Assembly (NCBI GenBank): GCA_013322215.1
Contig: JAAMEZ010000036.1
Span: forward strand, 1,037,277-1,101,276
DNA from: Martinezella rhizogenes
GTDB lineage: Bacteria; Pseudomonadota; Alphaproteobacteria; Rhizobiales; Rhizobiaceae
Length of the DNA: 64,000 bases
Reading direction: 5' to 3'
Shown here: positions 51,504 through 60,196 of the stretch, piece after piece
Layout: the number at the start of each line of letters is the position of its first letter
How positions within the stretch are numbered: position 1 is the stretch's first letter
Notes under the pieces: generated by a model
Databases searched by the model: none
The model's input: only the letters and a program-made list of their open reading frames with translations
What the model was told of the DNA's origin: nothing
Translations under genes and position numbers: made by a program

Positions 51504-53245
51504 GTTTTTTCCACCGGCTTCAGCTCGAGCGGATCTTCCCCTCGCTTCAATAGCCAGGAATAGACCGGCGGTACCCGGTCTGCGATGGATTCGACGTGAA
51601 TGTCGATAAAGCACGGCCCGTCGTCCTGAGCAAAGGCGGCTGCGAGCGCGCCATCGAGTTGCGAAGCCGTCTTGGCTGTCCATGCCTTGAGACCATAGGC
51701 CTCCGCGATTGCCTGACCGCGCGGCGCCAGAAAATCCACGCCAAAGCACTGATTATGGCCTTTGAGCCGATGAAGGCCCTTGATCCAGCCGAATGTCCCG
51801 TTGTTGAAGAGGATAAGGATTGCCGGCACCTGCAAACGCACCAGCGTTTCCAATTCGCCGACCGTCATGCCGAACGATCCGTCACCGAAGAGACCGATCG
51901 GCCTCTTGGATGGATCGGCCCGCCAAGCGCCGACTGTGGCGGGAAGCGCCGAACCGAGGCCACCAAAGGCACGTGGTATGGCAAAGCGGGTCTCGCGATC
52001 ATTGATTTTGAGGAAGCGCGTCATGTATGGGGTCGGCGTTCCGGCGTCAGAGTAGATGAGCGCGGGCTTGCTGGAGGATTGGAGAGCCTGATTGAAGGCA
52101 CGCACGGCGCGCTCGGGCCGCAACGGAACTCGTTCGTCGGAAAGCGCCTCCTCCGCATGCTCCCAAAAGACTTGCCGGCGCCGGTTGAGCTCGCTGACCC
52201 AGGCTTCATGCCGGGCAGGTTCGATACTTGCTTTCAGCTCCAGCAACTCCTTGAGGACCAGCAAGGCATCTCCTTGGATGGACAACAGATTCTCGTAGTT
52301 GTTTGCCATGATTTCCGGGGAGATATCGATCTGTGCCAGCCGCCGATTGAGGGTGATCCGCGGGAAGGTCCAGCCGATGGTGACGACCGAGCCGATGCGG
52401 GAGCCCACGAACAGCGTGAAATCGGAATGTTCAAGCGCCCAGTTCGCATGAGGATGATATCCGTTGTCGCCGATGACGCCGATTGCCAGGCGATGGTCGT
52501 CATCGATGGCCCCCTGACCGGTCATCGTCGTGCACATCGGCACGTTGAATTTCTCGGCAAGCCGTGTGATCTCGTCGCCTGCGCGGGCGCGGTTCACCCC
52601 ACCGCCTGCCACGATCAGCGGCCGCTCGGCTTTGGAAAGGAGCTCCAGCAGCCCTTCGAGTTTCGCGCGCGGCGGCAGCGTTGGATAGGCCGGGAAGGTG
52701 CGGCATTCCTCTTCGACATGCAGGGATATCCGGGTCAAGTCTATCTCGGCCAACAGCATGTCCTCGGGAATCTGCAGATGCACGGCGCCAGGTTTGCCAG
52801 AGCAGGCGACACGGAAGGCGCGGCGGATGATTTCGGGCAGCTTTTCCGGCGTCTTTACCTGCACGGACAGCTTTGTGACCGGTTCGAACAATTTCGCGCA
52901 GTCCAATTCCGTCAGAACGCCGCGTCCTTCGCCCGGCAGTGGAATGTCGATGGTCAGCAGGATTACCGGCACCGACGATCCGTTCGATTCAGCGACCGGC
53001 GGTAAAGAATACATCGCGCCTGCGCCCGACGGGCATTCAAACACGCCTGGCTTGTTGGTGAACCGTCCGTAAGCGTCTGCCATGAAGCCGGCAGAGCGCT
53101 CGTCGCGGGCCATCACATGCCGTATTTCGCCTTCACGGTGCTGGAGTGCTTCATAGAGCGGCACATTGGTATCTCCGGGAACACCAAAGATCGTATCAAC
53201 CCCGTAGCCAATGAGCATATCTACCAGAATGTCCGCACCGCGCAT
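51494..53245 (-). CDS. Thiamine-diphosphate-dependent enzyme (acetolactate-synthase-like)
   Basis: 583 residues from the ATG at 53245 (AAAAGGAGAGACGA upstream). The N-terminal pyrimidine domain contains the conserved Glu49 (MARDERSAGFMADAYGR). A central domain follows (ERPLIVAGGGVNRARAGDE). The C-terminal ThDP motif is GLFGDGSFGMTVGELETLVRLQVPAILILFNN. The active-site positions do not settle between acetolactate synthase, a benzoylformate-type decarboxylase and a sulfo- or oxo-acid lyase. No small regulatory subunit is nearby, so a catabolic 2-oxo-acid decarboxylase or lyase is more likely than branched-chain biosynthesis. Confidence 0.85.
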   Translation of the reverse strand: MRGADILVDMLIGYGVDTIFGVPGDTNVPLYEALQHREGEIRHVMARDERSAGFMADAYGRFTNKPGVFECPSGAGAMYSLPPVAESNGSSVPVILLTIDIPLPGEGRGVLTELDCAKLFEPVTKLSVQVKTPEKLPEIIRRAFRVACSGKPGAVHLQIPEDMLLAEIDLTRISLHVEEECRTFPAYPTLPPRAKLEGLLELLSKAERPLIVAGGGVNRARAGDEITRLAEKFNVPMCTTMTGQGAIDDDHRLAIGVIGDNGYHPHANWALEHSDFTLFVGSRIGSVVTIGWTFPRITLNRRLAQIDISPEIMANNYENLLSIQGDALLVLKELLELKASIEPARHEAWVSELNRRRQVFWEHAEEALSDERVPLRPERAVRAFNQALQSSSKPALIYSDAGTPTPYMTRFLKINDRETRFAIPRAFGGLGSALPATVGAWRADPSKRPIGLFGDGSFGMTVGELETLVRLQVPAILILFNNGTFGWIKGLHRLKGHNQCFGVDFLAPRGQAIAEAYGLKAWTAKTASQLDGALAAAFAQDDGPCFIDIHVESIADRVPPVYSWLLKRGEDPLELKPVEKTYF

Positions 53246-53635
53246 TCGTCTCTCCTTTTGTCTCGCCGCGACGATCAGGATAGTGAAGCGGAGGTTCGCC
53301 GGGGACCGGCAAATCGGCGGCTTGAAGCGGCCGTAGCCGTCAATCTGCCGGCCCGGTCCTTGAGATTGCATGGAGCTGCAGTGTGCCAAGTGCATCGCAA
53401 TCATGAATCTGTTGGACGAAGGAAGGATGTTACGAAAACATCCACCATGGAAAGATCGCGGCTGCAGTGGTGCGATGCCTGCGCCATTTGGCTCTATTCC
53501 CGCCGGGCTCGCGCATGGTCGAGGATATGCAGGCGGATTGCGGTATCATCGTCGTCATGATCCATCGTACTATTCGGAACCGGGTTGAGAATGTTGGCCG
53601 GTATTTCGCCATGCAGATTTCGGGCGAAATTCCCC
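53246..53635. other. 390-bp gene-free region between the ThDP enzyme and LacI genes
   Basis: No protein family is recognisable in any frame. It contains the palindrome GGATGTT-N5-AACATCC (53425-53443), a GC-rich stretch near the ThDP gene, and an inverted repeat ATTTCGC...GCGAAAT (53603-53609 with 53624-53630) just past the LacI stop that could serve as a weak transcript end. Confidence 0.5.
53425..53443. promoter_or_regulatory. Palindrome GGATGTT-N5-AACATCC upstream of the ThDP enzyme gene
   Basis: Perfect 7-bp arms with an ACGAA spacer, 180 bp upstream of the start at 53245. The size and symmetry suit a dimeric regulator. The binder is unknown. Confidence 0.42.
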
Positions 53636-54664
53636 TCATACGTTTTCACGAGTATAGATGTCGAAGGGGACGATCTTTGTGTAGCTGGCATTCTCCGCCT
53701 TGGCTCCGGTGGCCATGACCATGCCTTTCATCGTTTCGCCGGCGAGGCGGGCGAGTGGATGGGCGATGGATAGAGTGAGCGTTCCATCGAGCAGAGCCGC
53801 CTTCACATTGTCCATGAGTTCGTAGCCGACGACGGCCAGGGTGCCGGCCCGTCCGGTCGTACGCAGAGCCGCCAGCACGCCGGAAATGCCGCCGCCGGCA
53901 ACGTAAAGGCCGGCAAGATCGGGATGATCCGCCAGCAGGCGTTCGGTCATTTCCTGCGCCACGGCGGAGGACTCGAAGGTCGAAAGAGGCTCGAGCAACA
54001 CGAAGTCTCGGGCGTGCTCACGAAAATAAGAACGAAAGCCGGTCTCGTTCATTTCCTGATTCCGGTAGCGTGGATTGCCCATCAACAAGCCGATTTTGCC
54101 CGGGCTTTTGCAGATATGGTCAAAGGCCCAGGCCGCAGTGCGTCCAACCTTCCAGTTATCCAGCCCGATATAGTGGACCTGGCCTGTCGCGGCGACTTGC
54201 GAGATCAGCGCAAAGACGGGGATGCCTCCAGCCTGGATCTTTTCCAGCGCCTGAAGGACGATGGGATGGACTGCGGTTGTTATGCAGAGCGCATCACATT
54301 CCTCGGCCAGCGCCAGCGCCCGGTCTGCGGTGTTCTGGGGCGAGAGGTCTTCCAGATGCTCGATCCGCAGATCGAGTTCGGCGGTTTCTATCGCTGCGGC
54401 TGCCTCCTGCAAGGCCTGCGCCACGAGCTGGTAGAATGGCCGGTGCGGTTGGAGGAGCAGCACGCCGAAGCGATATTTCGGGCGGGCTGCCGCATTGCGT
54501 GCCTCGATGGCTCCAAGCCCATAGAAGCCGATGCTTTCAGCAGCAGCGCGGACCGTCTCTCGCGTCTGAGCCCGCACATTCTCCGCACCGGAGAGGACCC
54601 GATTGGCTGTCGCGATCGACACGCCTGCGGCCTCGGCGAGATTGCGGATGGTCGGTCTTCTCAT
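53636..54664 (-). CDS. LacI-family transcriptional regulator
   Basis: 342 residues. The HTH is PTIRNLAEAAGVSIATANRVLSGAENVRAQTRETVRAAAESIGF with the hinge following; a type I periplasmic-like ligand domain comes next (FGVLLLQPHRPFYQLVAQALQ ... HYIGLDNWKVGRTAAWAFD). It is divergent from the moc-like operon that starts at 54962. Two TGATAC-containing dyads lie in the shared 297-bp region, so it probably represses the operon until the imported polyol or an early intermediate accumulates. Confidence 0.92.
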   Translation of the reverse strand: MRRPTIRNLAEAAGVSIATANRVLSGAENVRAQTRETVRAAAESIGFYGLGAIEARNAAARPKYRFGVLLLQPHRPFYQLVAQALQEAAAAIETAELDLRIEHLEDLSPQNTADRALALAEECDALCITTAVHPIVLQALEKIQAGGIPVFALISQVAATGQVHYIGLDNWKVGRTAAWAFDHICKSPGKIGLLMGNPRYRNQEMNETGFRSYFREHARDFVLLEPLSTFESSAVAQEMTERLLADHPDLAGLYVAGGGISGVLAALRTTGRAGTLAVVGYELMDNVKAALLDGTLTLSIAHPLARLAGETMKGMVMATGAKAENASYTKIVPFDIYTRENV

Positions 54665-54674
54665 AGAAGCTCCA

Positions 54675-54691
54675 TGATACGAAATGTATCA
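54675..54691. promoter_or_regulatory. LacI operator candidate 1: TGATAC-N5-GTATCA
   Basis: Perfect 6-bp arms around GAAAT, 10 bp upstream of the LacI start codon, well placed for autoregulation. A related site lies at 54714-54730. Confidence 0.6.
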
Positions 54692-54713
54692 ATTTATCGA
54701 CTTTCTGAGACGA

Positions 54714-54730
54714 ATGATACGATCGTCTAT
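54714..54730. promoter_or_regulatory. LacI operator candidate 2: ATGATACGATCGTCTAT
   Basis: An imperfect dyad sharing ATGATACGA with candidate 1, about 40 bp away. The core ACGATCGT is perfectly symmetrical. Together they could support looping or cooperative binding over the promoters of lacI and the moc-like operon. Confidence 0.48.
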
Positions 54731-54961
54731 GGAGAGAGAAATGCGCCTTGATTTCATGGAGGTCAAGTTGGCATTGTCCTTGCCAGAGGGCGACGGGTGA
54801 ACGCGCACGCGGCTCACGGCGCTCTGGGAGAGAAATACAATCGACATCGCTGCTTATGCGCTTTGGGCCTTCGCCCGAAGAGCGCCGTGCTTTGTCCGCG
54901 CGATCTGCGGCACCTCTCTCTCATCACGAACAGGGACACTCGATGTCCAGGAGGCATGACG

Positions 54962-55984
54962 ATGGATGATCTCAATTACGGAACTCGGAACAAGCGCGGC
55001 GACTGGGCGCCCCATGGACGGATCGAAATTGCGCCTTTCTGGTCCTGGCCGCCGAAGATCCCGTCCGTGCTGAAGTGGGTGCCGGAATATATCTGGCCGT
55101 GGAATGCCTTTCACATGGCAACAGCACTTCTCTACTGGTTCTACGTCGTGCCTGGCGTTGACGTCATGAAGACATTAAGTTGGAGCTGGGCACTCTGGCT
55201 TTACGCGGTCAATGCGGCTGCGATCTTTGTCTTCTATGGCTCCATCGAACTCTTTTTCTACGTGAAGCGTAAGCAGGGCAATCGCTTTAAATACAACGCC
55301 AAGTTCCCGAGCGAGCAACCATCCGATGTCTTCTGGTTCAAGAGCCAGAACATCGACAATTTCCTGCGCTCGTTCTTCTTGTCGATCCCGCTGTGGACTC
55401 TCGTTGAGGTCTTGTTCCTGTGGGTGTTTGCCAACGGTTGGGTGCCTTGGCTGAGCTGGTCGGGCCATCCCTATTATCTGGCATTTCTCGTCGCCATCGC
55501 GCCGATGATCCATGAGGTCCATTTCTTCATTATTCACCGCCTCATTCATTGGGGGCCGCTTTATCGCTGGATCCATTCGGTCCACCATAATTCGGTGAAC
55601 CCGTCGCCGTGGTCCTCGCTCTCCATGCATCCGGTTGAAGGCTTTCTCTATCACGCCGTTGCCCTCTGGCACCTCGTCATCCCGTCCAATCCGATAGTCG
55701 CGCTGTTCCAGCTCCACATTGCCGGCTTCGGTGCGGTCAACGGCCATATCGGTTTCGACAAGCTGGAGATCACCGAGGAGACACCGCTCGATACCCATGC
55801 CTATGCCCATTACCTGCATCACAAATACTTCGAGGTGAACTATGGCGGCGACGGGCTGATCCCGCTCGATAGGTGGTTCGGCACCTGGCACGACGGTACC
55901 AAGGAAGGTGACGTGCAGATGCAGGCCCGCTTTGCCAAAAAGAGAGAGCGCATGAACGCAAAGACGGTTCGCGCAAACTCCTGA
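54962..55984 (+). CDS. mocD: MocD-like membrane di-iron hydroxylase (sterol desaturase/fatty-acid hydroxylase family)
   Basis: 340 residues from the ATG at 54962, 7 bp after AGGAGG. About four hydrophobic segments (near 48-64, 76-100, 136-160, 170-190) frame the three histidine clusters that hold the di-iron centre: His192-RLI-His196, His205-SV-HH209 and His283-YL-HH287. With the Rieske ferredoxin at 59094 and the ferredoxin reductase at 62454 it makes a three-component monooxygenase, as in the rhizopine mocDEF system that demethylates 3-O-methyl-scyllo-inosamine. The actual substrate is inferred. Confidence 0.75.
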   Translation: MDDLNYGTRNKRGDWAPHGRIEIAPFWSWPPKIPSVLKWVPEYIWPWNAFHMATALLYWFYVVPGVDVMKTLSWSWALWLYAVNAAAIFVFYGSIELFFYVKRKQGNRFKYNAKFPSEQPSDVFWFKSQNIDNFLRSFFLSIPLWTLVEVLFLWVFANGWVPWLSWSGHPYYLAFLVAIAPMIHEVHFFIIHRLIHWGPLYRWIHSVHHNSVNPSPWSSLSMHPVEGFLYHAVALWHLVIPSNPIVALFQLHIAGFGAVNGHIGFDKLEITEETPLDTHAYAHYLHHKYFEVNYGGDGLIPLDRWFGTWHDGTKEGDVQMQARFAKKRERMNAKTVRANS

Positions 55985-56101
55985 ATTCACGGAATTCCCA
56001 GATGTCCGCGAGGAGGCGGACACTCTCGGAACAAGGGCCACCACGCCCGCAGCACAATGCTTTTTAAACCCGTCGCATGACGGAAACTGGGAGGAAATTC
56101 G

Positions 56102-57076
56102 ATGACAATGCTGACCACCATGACCAAGGCGCTCGCGACCTCGGTTGCCCTCTGTCTCACCGCAAGCGTGTTGCTTGCCGCCGACATTGCCGTCGTCGGC
56201 GGCAAGACCGACGACGCCTTCTGGAGCAAGATCAAGAAAGGAGTGGACGACAGCCGCCTCGTCGTAGCGGCGAACGGCGGCAAGGTGACCTATCTCCAGC
56301 TACAGACCTACGACAATCTCGGTCCAGACGCCGCCGGTCTTGTGCGCACCGCCATCAGCCAGGGCGTCAAGGGTCTCGTCGTTCCCAACTGGGTGCCGGA
56401 GGCCGAAGATGAAGCGATCAAGGCCGCCGTCAGCAGTGGCATCAAAGTCATCCTCATGAATGCCGGCTCGCTCGACAAGGCGAAGGAACTCGGTGCCATC
56501 AATTATGTCGGCTCGGATGAATACCTCGCCGGGCTCGCTGGCGGACAATATTTTAGCAAGAGCGGTCAGAAAAAGGTGCTCTGCGTCAACACGCTGCCCG
56601 GCAGCGCCAACCAGGAAGCACGCTGCAAGGGTGTAATCGACGGTATCGGCAAGGCCGGTGGTGCAGGCAAGCAGCTGCCGCTGCCGGCGACCAGCTTCGG
56701 AGACCCCACTGCGATTGCCGAAGCCGTCAAGGCGACGCTGACACAGGACAGCGCGATCGACGGCGTCATCACGATCGGTGCGGGCGACGCGGATGCGGCG
56801 GCAAGTGGTATCCAGCAGGCCGGCAAAGCCGAAACCGTGAAGCTTGGCTCCTTCGACTTCAATCAGGCGGGGCTCGACCGCATCAAAAGCGGTGCGCAGC
56901 TCTTCGCTATCGATCAGCAGCCCTATCTTCAGTCGCTGCTCTCCGTTTCCCTGTTGGCATCCAATATCGATTTTGGCACTGACCTGCCGGTGAAACCGGT
57001 CTTGACCGGACCGGGCATTGTGGACGCCTCAAATATCGAAACGACGCTTGCAGGCGTGTCCAAGGGCGCGCGCTGA
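56102..57076 (+). CDS. Sugar/inositol-type periplasmic binding protein (MocB-like)
   Basis: 324 residues. The start MTMLTTMTKALATSVALCLTASVLLA is a signal peptide, with GGGAGGAAATTCG upstream. The type I fold is IAVVGGKTDDAFWSKIKKGVDDS, GLVVPNWVPEAEDEAIKAAVSSGIKVILMN, INYVGSDEYLAGLAGGQYF and VKLGSFDFNQAGLDRIKSGAQLFAIDQQPYLQS. It resembles binding proteins of inositol and rhizopine importers. It is followed by a strong hairpin before the permease gene. Confidence 0.85.
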   Translation: MTMLTTMTKALATSVALCLTASVLLAADIAVVGGKTDDAFWSKIKKGVDDSRLVVAANGGKVTYLQLQTYDNLGPDAAGLVRTAISQGVKGLVVPNWVPEAEDEAIKAAVSSGIKVILMNAGSLDKAKELGAINYVGSDEYLAGLAGGQYFSKSGQKKVLCVNTLPGSANQEARCKGVIDGIGKAGGAGKQLPLPATSFGDPTAIAEAVKATLTQDSAIDGVITIGAGDADAAASGIQQAGKAETVKLGSFDFNQAGLDRIKSGAQLFAIDQQPYLQSLLSVSLLASNIDFGTDLPVKPVLTGPGIVDASNIETTLAGVSKGAR

Positions 57077-57090
57077 GCTGCGCGCTTCCA

Positions 57091-57123
57091 GGTTGCTCCC
57101 TGTGACCTCCCCAGGGAGCAACC
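57091..57123 (+). terminator. Perfect 12-bp stem-loop after the binding-protein gene
   Basis: GGTTGCTCCCTG (57091-57102) pairs perfectly with CAGGGAGCAACC (57112-57123) around a 9-base loop, 15 bp after the stop. No U-tract follows. It probably stabilises the 5' message or limits read-through to the permease and ATPase genes. Confidence 0.68.
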
Positions 57124-57162
57124 ATAGCCACAACACGGCACAGCCCGCGAAGGGGAATCATC

Positions 57163-58218
57163 ATGAATTCGAAAACCGCAACTCAACCGATCGCCATGGC
57201 GCAGACGCTGCCTCCTGCACGGGCCGCTGGTATATCCATCGGCGGACTGTTCCGCCGGCCCGAAGCAGGCGCCTTTCTCGGCCTTTTCGGCGTCTTCATC
57301 TTCTTCCTCGTCTTCGGGAGCATCGATTTCCTGAAGCCGACGGGTGCTGCGAGCTGGCTGAACGTCGCGGCCAATCTCGGCATCGTCGCCTTCCCGATTG
57401 GCCTGCTGATGATCGCCGGTGAGCTTGATATTTCCATCGGTTCGATGATCCCCGCCGGTTCCATGACGGTTGCGATCATATCGGGCTATTATGATCTGCC
57501 GATCTGGCTCGGTATTGCAGCTTCGCTCGCTTTTGGCGTCATCGTCGGCCTTATCAACGGCATCCTTGTCGTGCGAACCAACGTGCCCTCATTGATCGTT
57601 ACCCTCGGAACTCTTTTTGCCGTGGCGGGTCTGGTGCTTGGCCTTTCGGTGCTGCTTACCGGCACGACGAGTGTCGCCATCAAGGCGCCGGAGCTGGCAA
57701 AGTTCCTCTTTGGCCACTTCGTTGCCAACACGTTCCAGGTTATCATCTTCTGGTGGCTGGCGCTGACGGCACTCTACATCTACGTCGTTCATTATTCGAT
57801 CTATGGCAACTGGATCTTCGCCATGGGCGGCGACAGGATCAGCGCCCGCAACGCCGGTATTCCAACGGCAAAGCTGACCATCGCCCTGTTCGTGCTCTCG
57901 TCGACCAGCGCCTCTTTCGTCGGGATGTGCCAAGCGATCCTGTTCAACTCCGCCCAGGTTTCGGCGGGCATGTCCTTCATCTTCAACTCGATCATATCGG
58001 TGGTCGTGGGTGGCGTATTGCTGACCGGCGGCTTCGGCTCCATCGTCGGGATCTTTTTCGGCACCATCACCTTTGCCGTCGTCAATCAGGGTATCTACTT
58101 CACATCGTTCGACCGCAACTGGTCGAGCCTCATTATCGGCGTGATGCTTCTGCTTGCCGTATTGATGAACAACACCTTCCGCAGCATGGCGCTCTCCTAT
58201 TCGCCGAAGAAGAAGTGA
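57163..58218 (+). CDS. Sugar/inositol-type ABC transporter permease
   Basis: 351 residues with about ten membrane segments. FPIGLLMIAGELDISIGSMIPAGSMTVAI is the RbsC-family signature, and GGVLLTGGFGSIVGIFFGTI lies near the C-terminus. Its N-terminal cytoplasmic stretch (to residue 36) is longer than usual. It follows the binding-protein hairpin and lies 8 bp before the ATPase gene. Imports the probable methylated inositol or inosamine. Confidence 0.9.
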   Translation: MNSKTATQPIAMAQTLPPARAAGISIGGLFRRPEAGAFLGLFGVFIFFLVFGSIDFLKPTGAASWLNVAANLGIVAFPIGLLMIAGELDISIGSMIPAGSMTVAIISGYYDLPIWLGIAASLAFGVIVGLINGILVVRTNVPSLIVTLGTLFAVAGLVLGLSVLLTGTTSVAIKAPELAKFLFGHFVANTFQVIIFWWLALTALYIYVVHYSIYGNWIFAMGGDRISARNAGIPTAKLTIALFVLSSTSASFVGMCQAILFNSAQVSAGMSFIFNSIISVVVGGVLLTGGFGSIVGIFFGTITFAVVNQGIYFTSFDRNWSSLIIGVMLLLAVLMNNTFRSMALSYSPKKK

Positions 58219-58226
58219 GGTCGGCC

Positions 58227-59054
58227 ATGTCTACCCCCATTCTGAAACTCAGAAACATTTGCAAGTCCTTCGGTCCCATCGATGTCCTCACCGATATTTC
58301 CCTGGATATCCGTCCTGGCGAGGTACTCTGCCTGCTCGGCGACAATGGTGCGGGCAAGTCGACGCTGATCAAGACATTGTCGGGCGTCTATCGTCCGAAC
58401 TCCGGTACAATCGAGATGGACGGGAAACCCATCGAATTCACCGGTCCGCGGGACGCCAGCAGCCACGGCATCGCGACAGTCCATCAGTTCGGCGGCACGT
58501 TTCCCTTGATGAGCATCGGCCGCAGTTTCTTCGTCGGGGTCGAACCGACCAAGGGCTGGGGACCATTCAAGATCTTTGACCGCAGACGAGCAAACGAGAT
58601 TGCGGTCAAGGCCATCCGAGACTTTGGCATCACGCGTATCGACGATGGCGACCGGCTGGTCGGCGGGCTGTCGGGCGGGGAGCGGCAGTCGCTCGCCATT
58701 GCCCGTGCCGTCCATTTCGGCGCGAAGGTGCTGATCCTCGACGAACCGACTGCAGCGCTTGGCGTGAAGCAGGCGACCCACGTGCTCCGGATCGTCAACG
58801 AAGCCAAGCGCCGGGGCCTGGCGGTCGTCTTCATCACCCACCAGGTCATGCACGCCATGGCGGTGGGCGATCATTTCGCGGTGCTGATCCGCGGCGCGAT
58901 CGCCGCCGATTTCCGTAAGGGAGAGAAGACGCGCGAGGAAATCACCGACCTCATGGCGGGTGGCGAGACGATGGCGGAACTCGAAGCCCAGATCGATGGC
59001 TATATGACGACCCATGACGGTCATGCGCCGCAGCTTTCCGGTGCGGCGGGTTAG
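58227..59054 (+). CDS. Sugar ABC transporter ATP-binding protein, single domain
   Basis: 275 residues from the ATG at 58227. Walker A is GDNGAGKST, the signature LSGGERQSLAIARAV, Walker B KVLILDEPTAAL, and the switch His is in VVFITHQ. The Q-loop reads VHQFGGTFPLM. It has a single nucleotide-binding domain, like the ATPase at 32263 and unlike RbsA. Open frame extends upstream without homology. Confidence 0.9.
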   Translation: MSTPILKLRNICKSFGPIDVLTDISLDIRPGEVLCLLGDNGAGKSTLIKTLSGVYRPNSGTIEMDGKPIEFTGPRDASSHGIATVHQFGGTFPLMSIGRSFFVGVEPTKGWGPFKIFDRRRANEIAVKAIRDFGITRIDDGDRLVGGLSGGERQSLAIARAVHFGAKVLILDEPTAALGVKQATHVLRIVNEAKRRGLAVVFITHQVMHAMAVGDHFAVLIRGAIAADFRKGEKTREEITDLMAGGETMAELEAQIDGYMTTHDGHAPQLSGAAG

Positions 59055-59093
59055 CCTGCTGACCCTCAAGAACCGAAATGCAAAAAGGATGAA

Positions 59094-59408
59094 ATGATGG
59101 GGACCTGGACCCGCGCGTGCGCAGCCGAGGATGTCGAACTCGAAGACCTTTACCGTTTCGATAGTGGCGGGCGCACCTTTTTGCTGATCCGCAGTCCCGA
59201 GGACGAGTTCTTCTGCATCGATGGCATCTGTACCCATGAACGGGTGCATCTTGCCGATGGCCTCGTCATGGACGGCATCATCGAATGTCCGAAGCACAAC
59301 GCGCACTTCGACTACAAGACCGGCGAGGCGACCCGGGCGCCTGCCTGCATCAACCTCAAGACCTGGCCGGTCCGCATCGAGAACGGCGATATTTTCGTAG
59401 AGATCTGA
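59094..59408 (+). CDS. mocE: MocE-type Rieske 2Fe-2S ferredoxin
   Basis: 104 residues. The Rieske cluster motif is Cys46-Thr-His48 and Cys65-Pro-Lys-His68 (GICTHERVHLADGLV, IIECPKHNAHFDYKTGEA). It lacks the disulfide cysteines of bc1 Rieske proteins, as expected for soluble oxygenase ferredoxins. It delivers electrons from the MocF-like reductase at 62454 to the MocD-like hydroxylase at 54962. An ATG at 59097 is an equally possible start. Confidence 0.85.
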   Translation: MMGTWTRACAAEDVELEDLYRFDSGGRTFLLIRSPEDEFFCIDGICTHERVHLADGLVMDGIIECPKHNAHFDYKTGEATRAPACINLKTWPVRIENGDIFVEI

Positions 59409-59412
59409 CGAT

Positions 59413-60192
59413 ATGACACAGTTTGCATTGGCGGCTTGCGCCGAAATGATCTGGCGGGACCGCCCCATCGAATGGCGCGCGTCTCGCCTCAAGGAAATGG
59501 GGTTCGGCGTCGGCCTCTGGAACTGGCCGCAGCATGATCTTGCCAAGCTAGAAGCGACCGGGGCGGCCTTCACCATCATGAACGGCTATCTCACCGGCCG
59601 CCTTACGGACGACGAGGGGGCCGATGAGCTTCTGCGGACCGCGCGCGAAACGGCTGAGGTCGGCAAGCGCCTCGGCGTCCAGCGCCTCAACCTGCATGGC
59701 ACGGGCCTTGGTGAGGGCGGGCTTCCCGTCCAGCCGATCGAGGTCGTGACCGGCGCCATGTGGTTGAAGGCACGCGACACGCTCCGCCGCGTCGTCGACA
59801 TGGCGGAGGAGAAAGGCGTTACCTTCACGCTGGAAAACCTGAACCTGCCGGTTGACCACCCGGGCGTCCCCTTTGCCCGTGCCGAAGATACGCTTGCCCT
59901 GGTGTCGAGCATCGACCATCCGCGGCTCCGGCTCAATCTTGACCTTTATCATGCGCAGATCGGCGAGGGGAACCTGATCGAACTTTGTCGCAAGTGCTTG
60001 CCCTTCATCGGTGAAATTCAGGTGGCCGATGTTCCCGGCCGCTGCGAACCCGGCACCGGCGAGGTGAACTGGCATGGCATCGCCAAGGCTCTCAAGGCGA
60101 TGGGCTATGCCGGACCGGTCGGCATGGAGGCCTTCGCCTCCGGCGATCCGGAAGCGGCTCTCGAAGCTTTCCGCAACGCATTCACGGTATAG
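59413..60192 (+). CDS. TIM-barrel sugar isomerase/epimerase (hydroxypyruvate-isomerase-like)
   Basis: 259 residues of the AP-endonuclease-2 barrel. FALAACAEMIWRDRPIEWRASRLKEMGFGVGLWNWP, TLENLNLPVDHPG (metal Glu), RLNLDLYHAQIGEGNLIEL (metal Asp and His) and IGEIQVADVPGRCEPGTGEVNW (metal Asp, His-equivalent and Glu end GPVGMEAF) match the hydroxypyruvate isomerase subgroup. It is the positional counterpart of MocC/IolE-type enzymes that process keto-inositols. It starts 4 bp after the ferredoxin stop. Confidence 0.83.
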   Translation: MTQFALAACAEMIWRDRPIEWRASRLKEMGFGVGLWNWPQHDLAKLEATGAAFTIMNGYLTGRLTDDEGADELLRTARETAEVGKRLGVQRLNLHGTGLGEGGLPVQPIEVVTGAMWLKARDTLRRVVDMAEEKGVTFTLENLNLPVDHPGVPFARAEDTLALVSSIDHPRLRLNLDLYHAQIGEGNLIELCRKCLPFIGEIQVADVPGRCEPGTGEVNWHGIAKALKAMGYAGPVGMEAFASGDPEAALEAFRNAFTV

Positions 60193-60196
60193 TTCC

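Noticed and set aside
51596..53005. 469-codon plus-strand frame opposite the ThDP enzyme
   Set aside because: Antisense shadow; the ThDP gene has conserved motifs through the whole stretch.
53246..53635. Small open frames in the gap between the ThDP and LacI genes
   Set aside because: None has a ribosome site, family motif or consistent codon use; the stretch is treated as non-coding.
58197..59579. 460-codon minus-strand frame across the ATPase and mocE genes
   Set aside because: It spans three real plus-strand genes and shows no homology; shadow.
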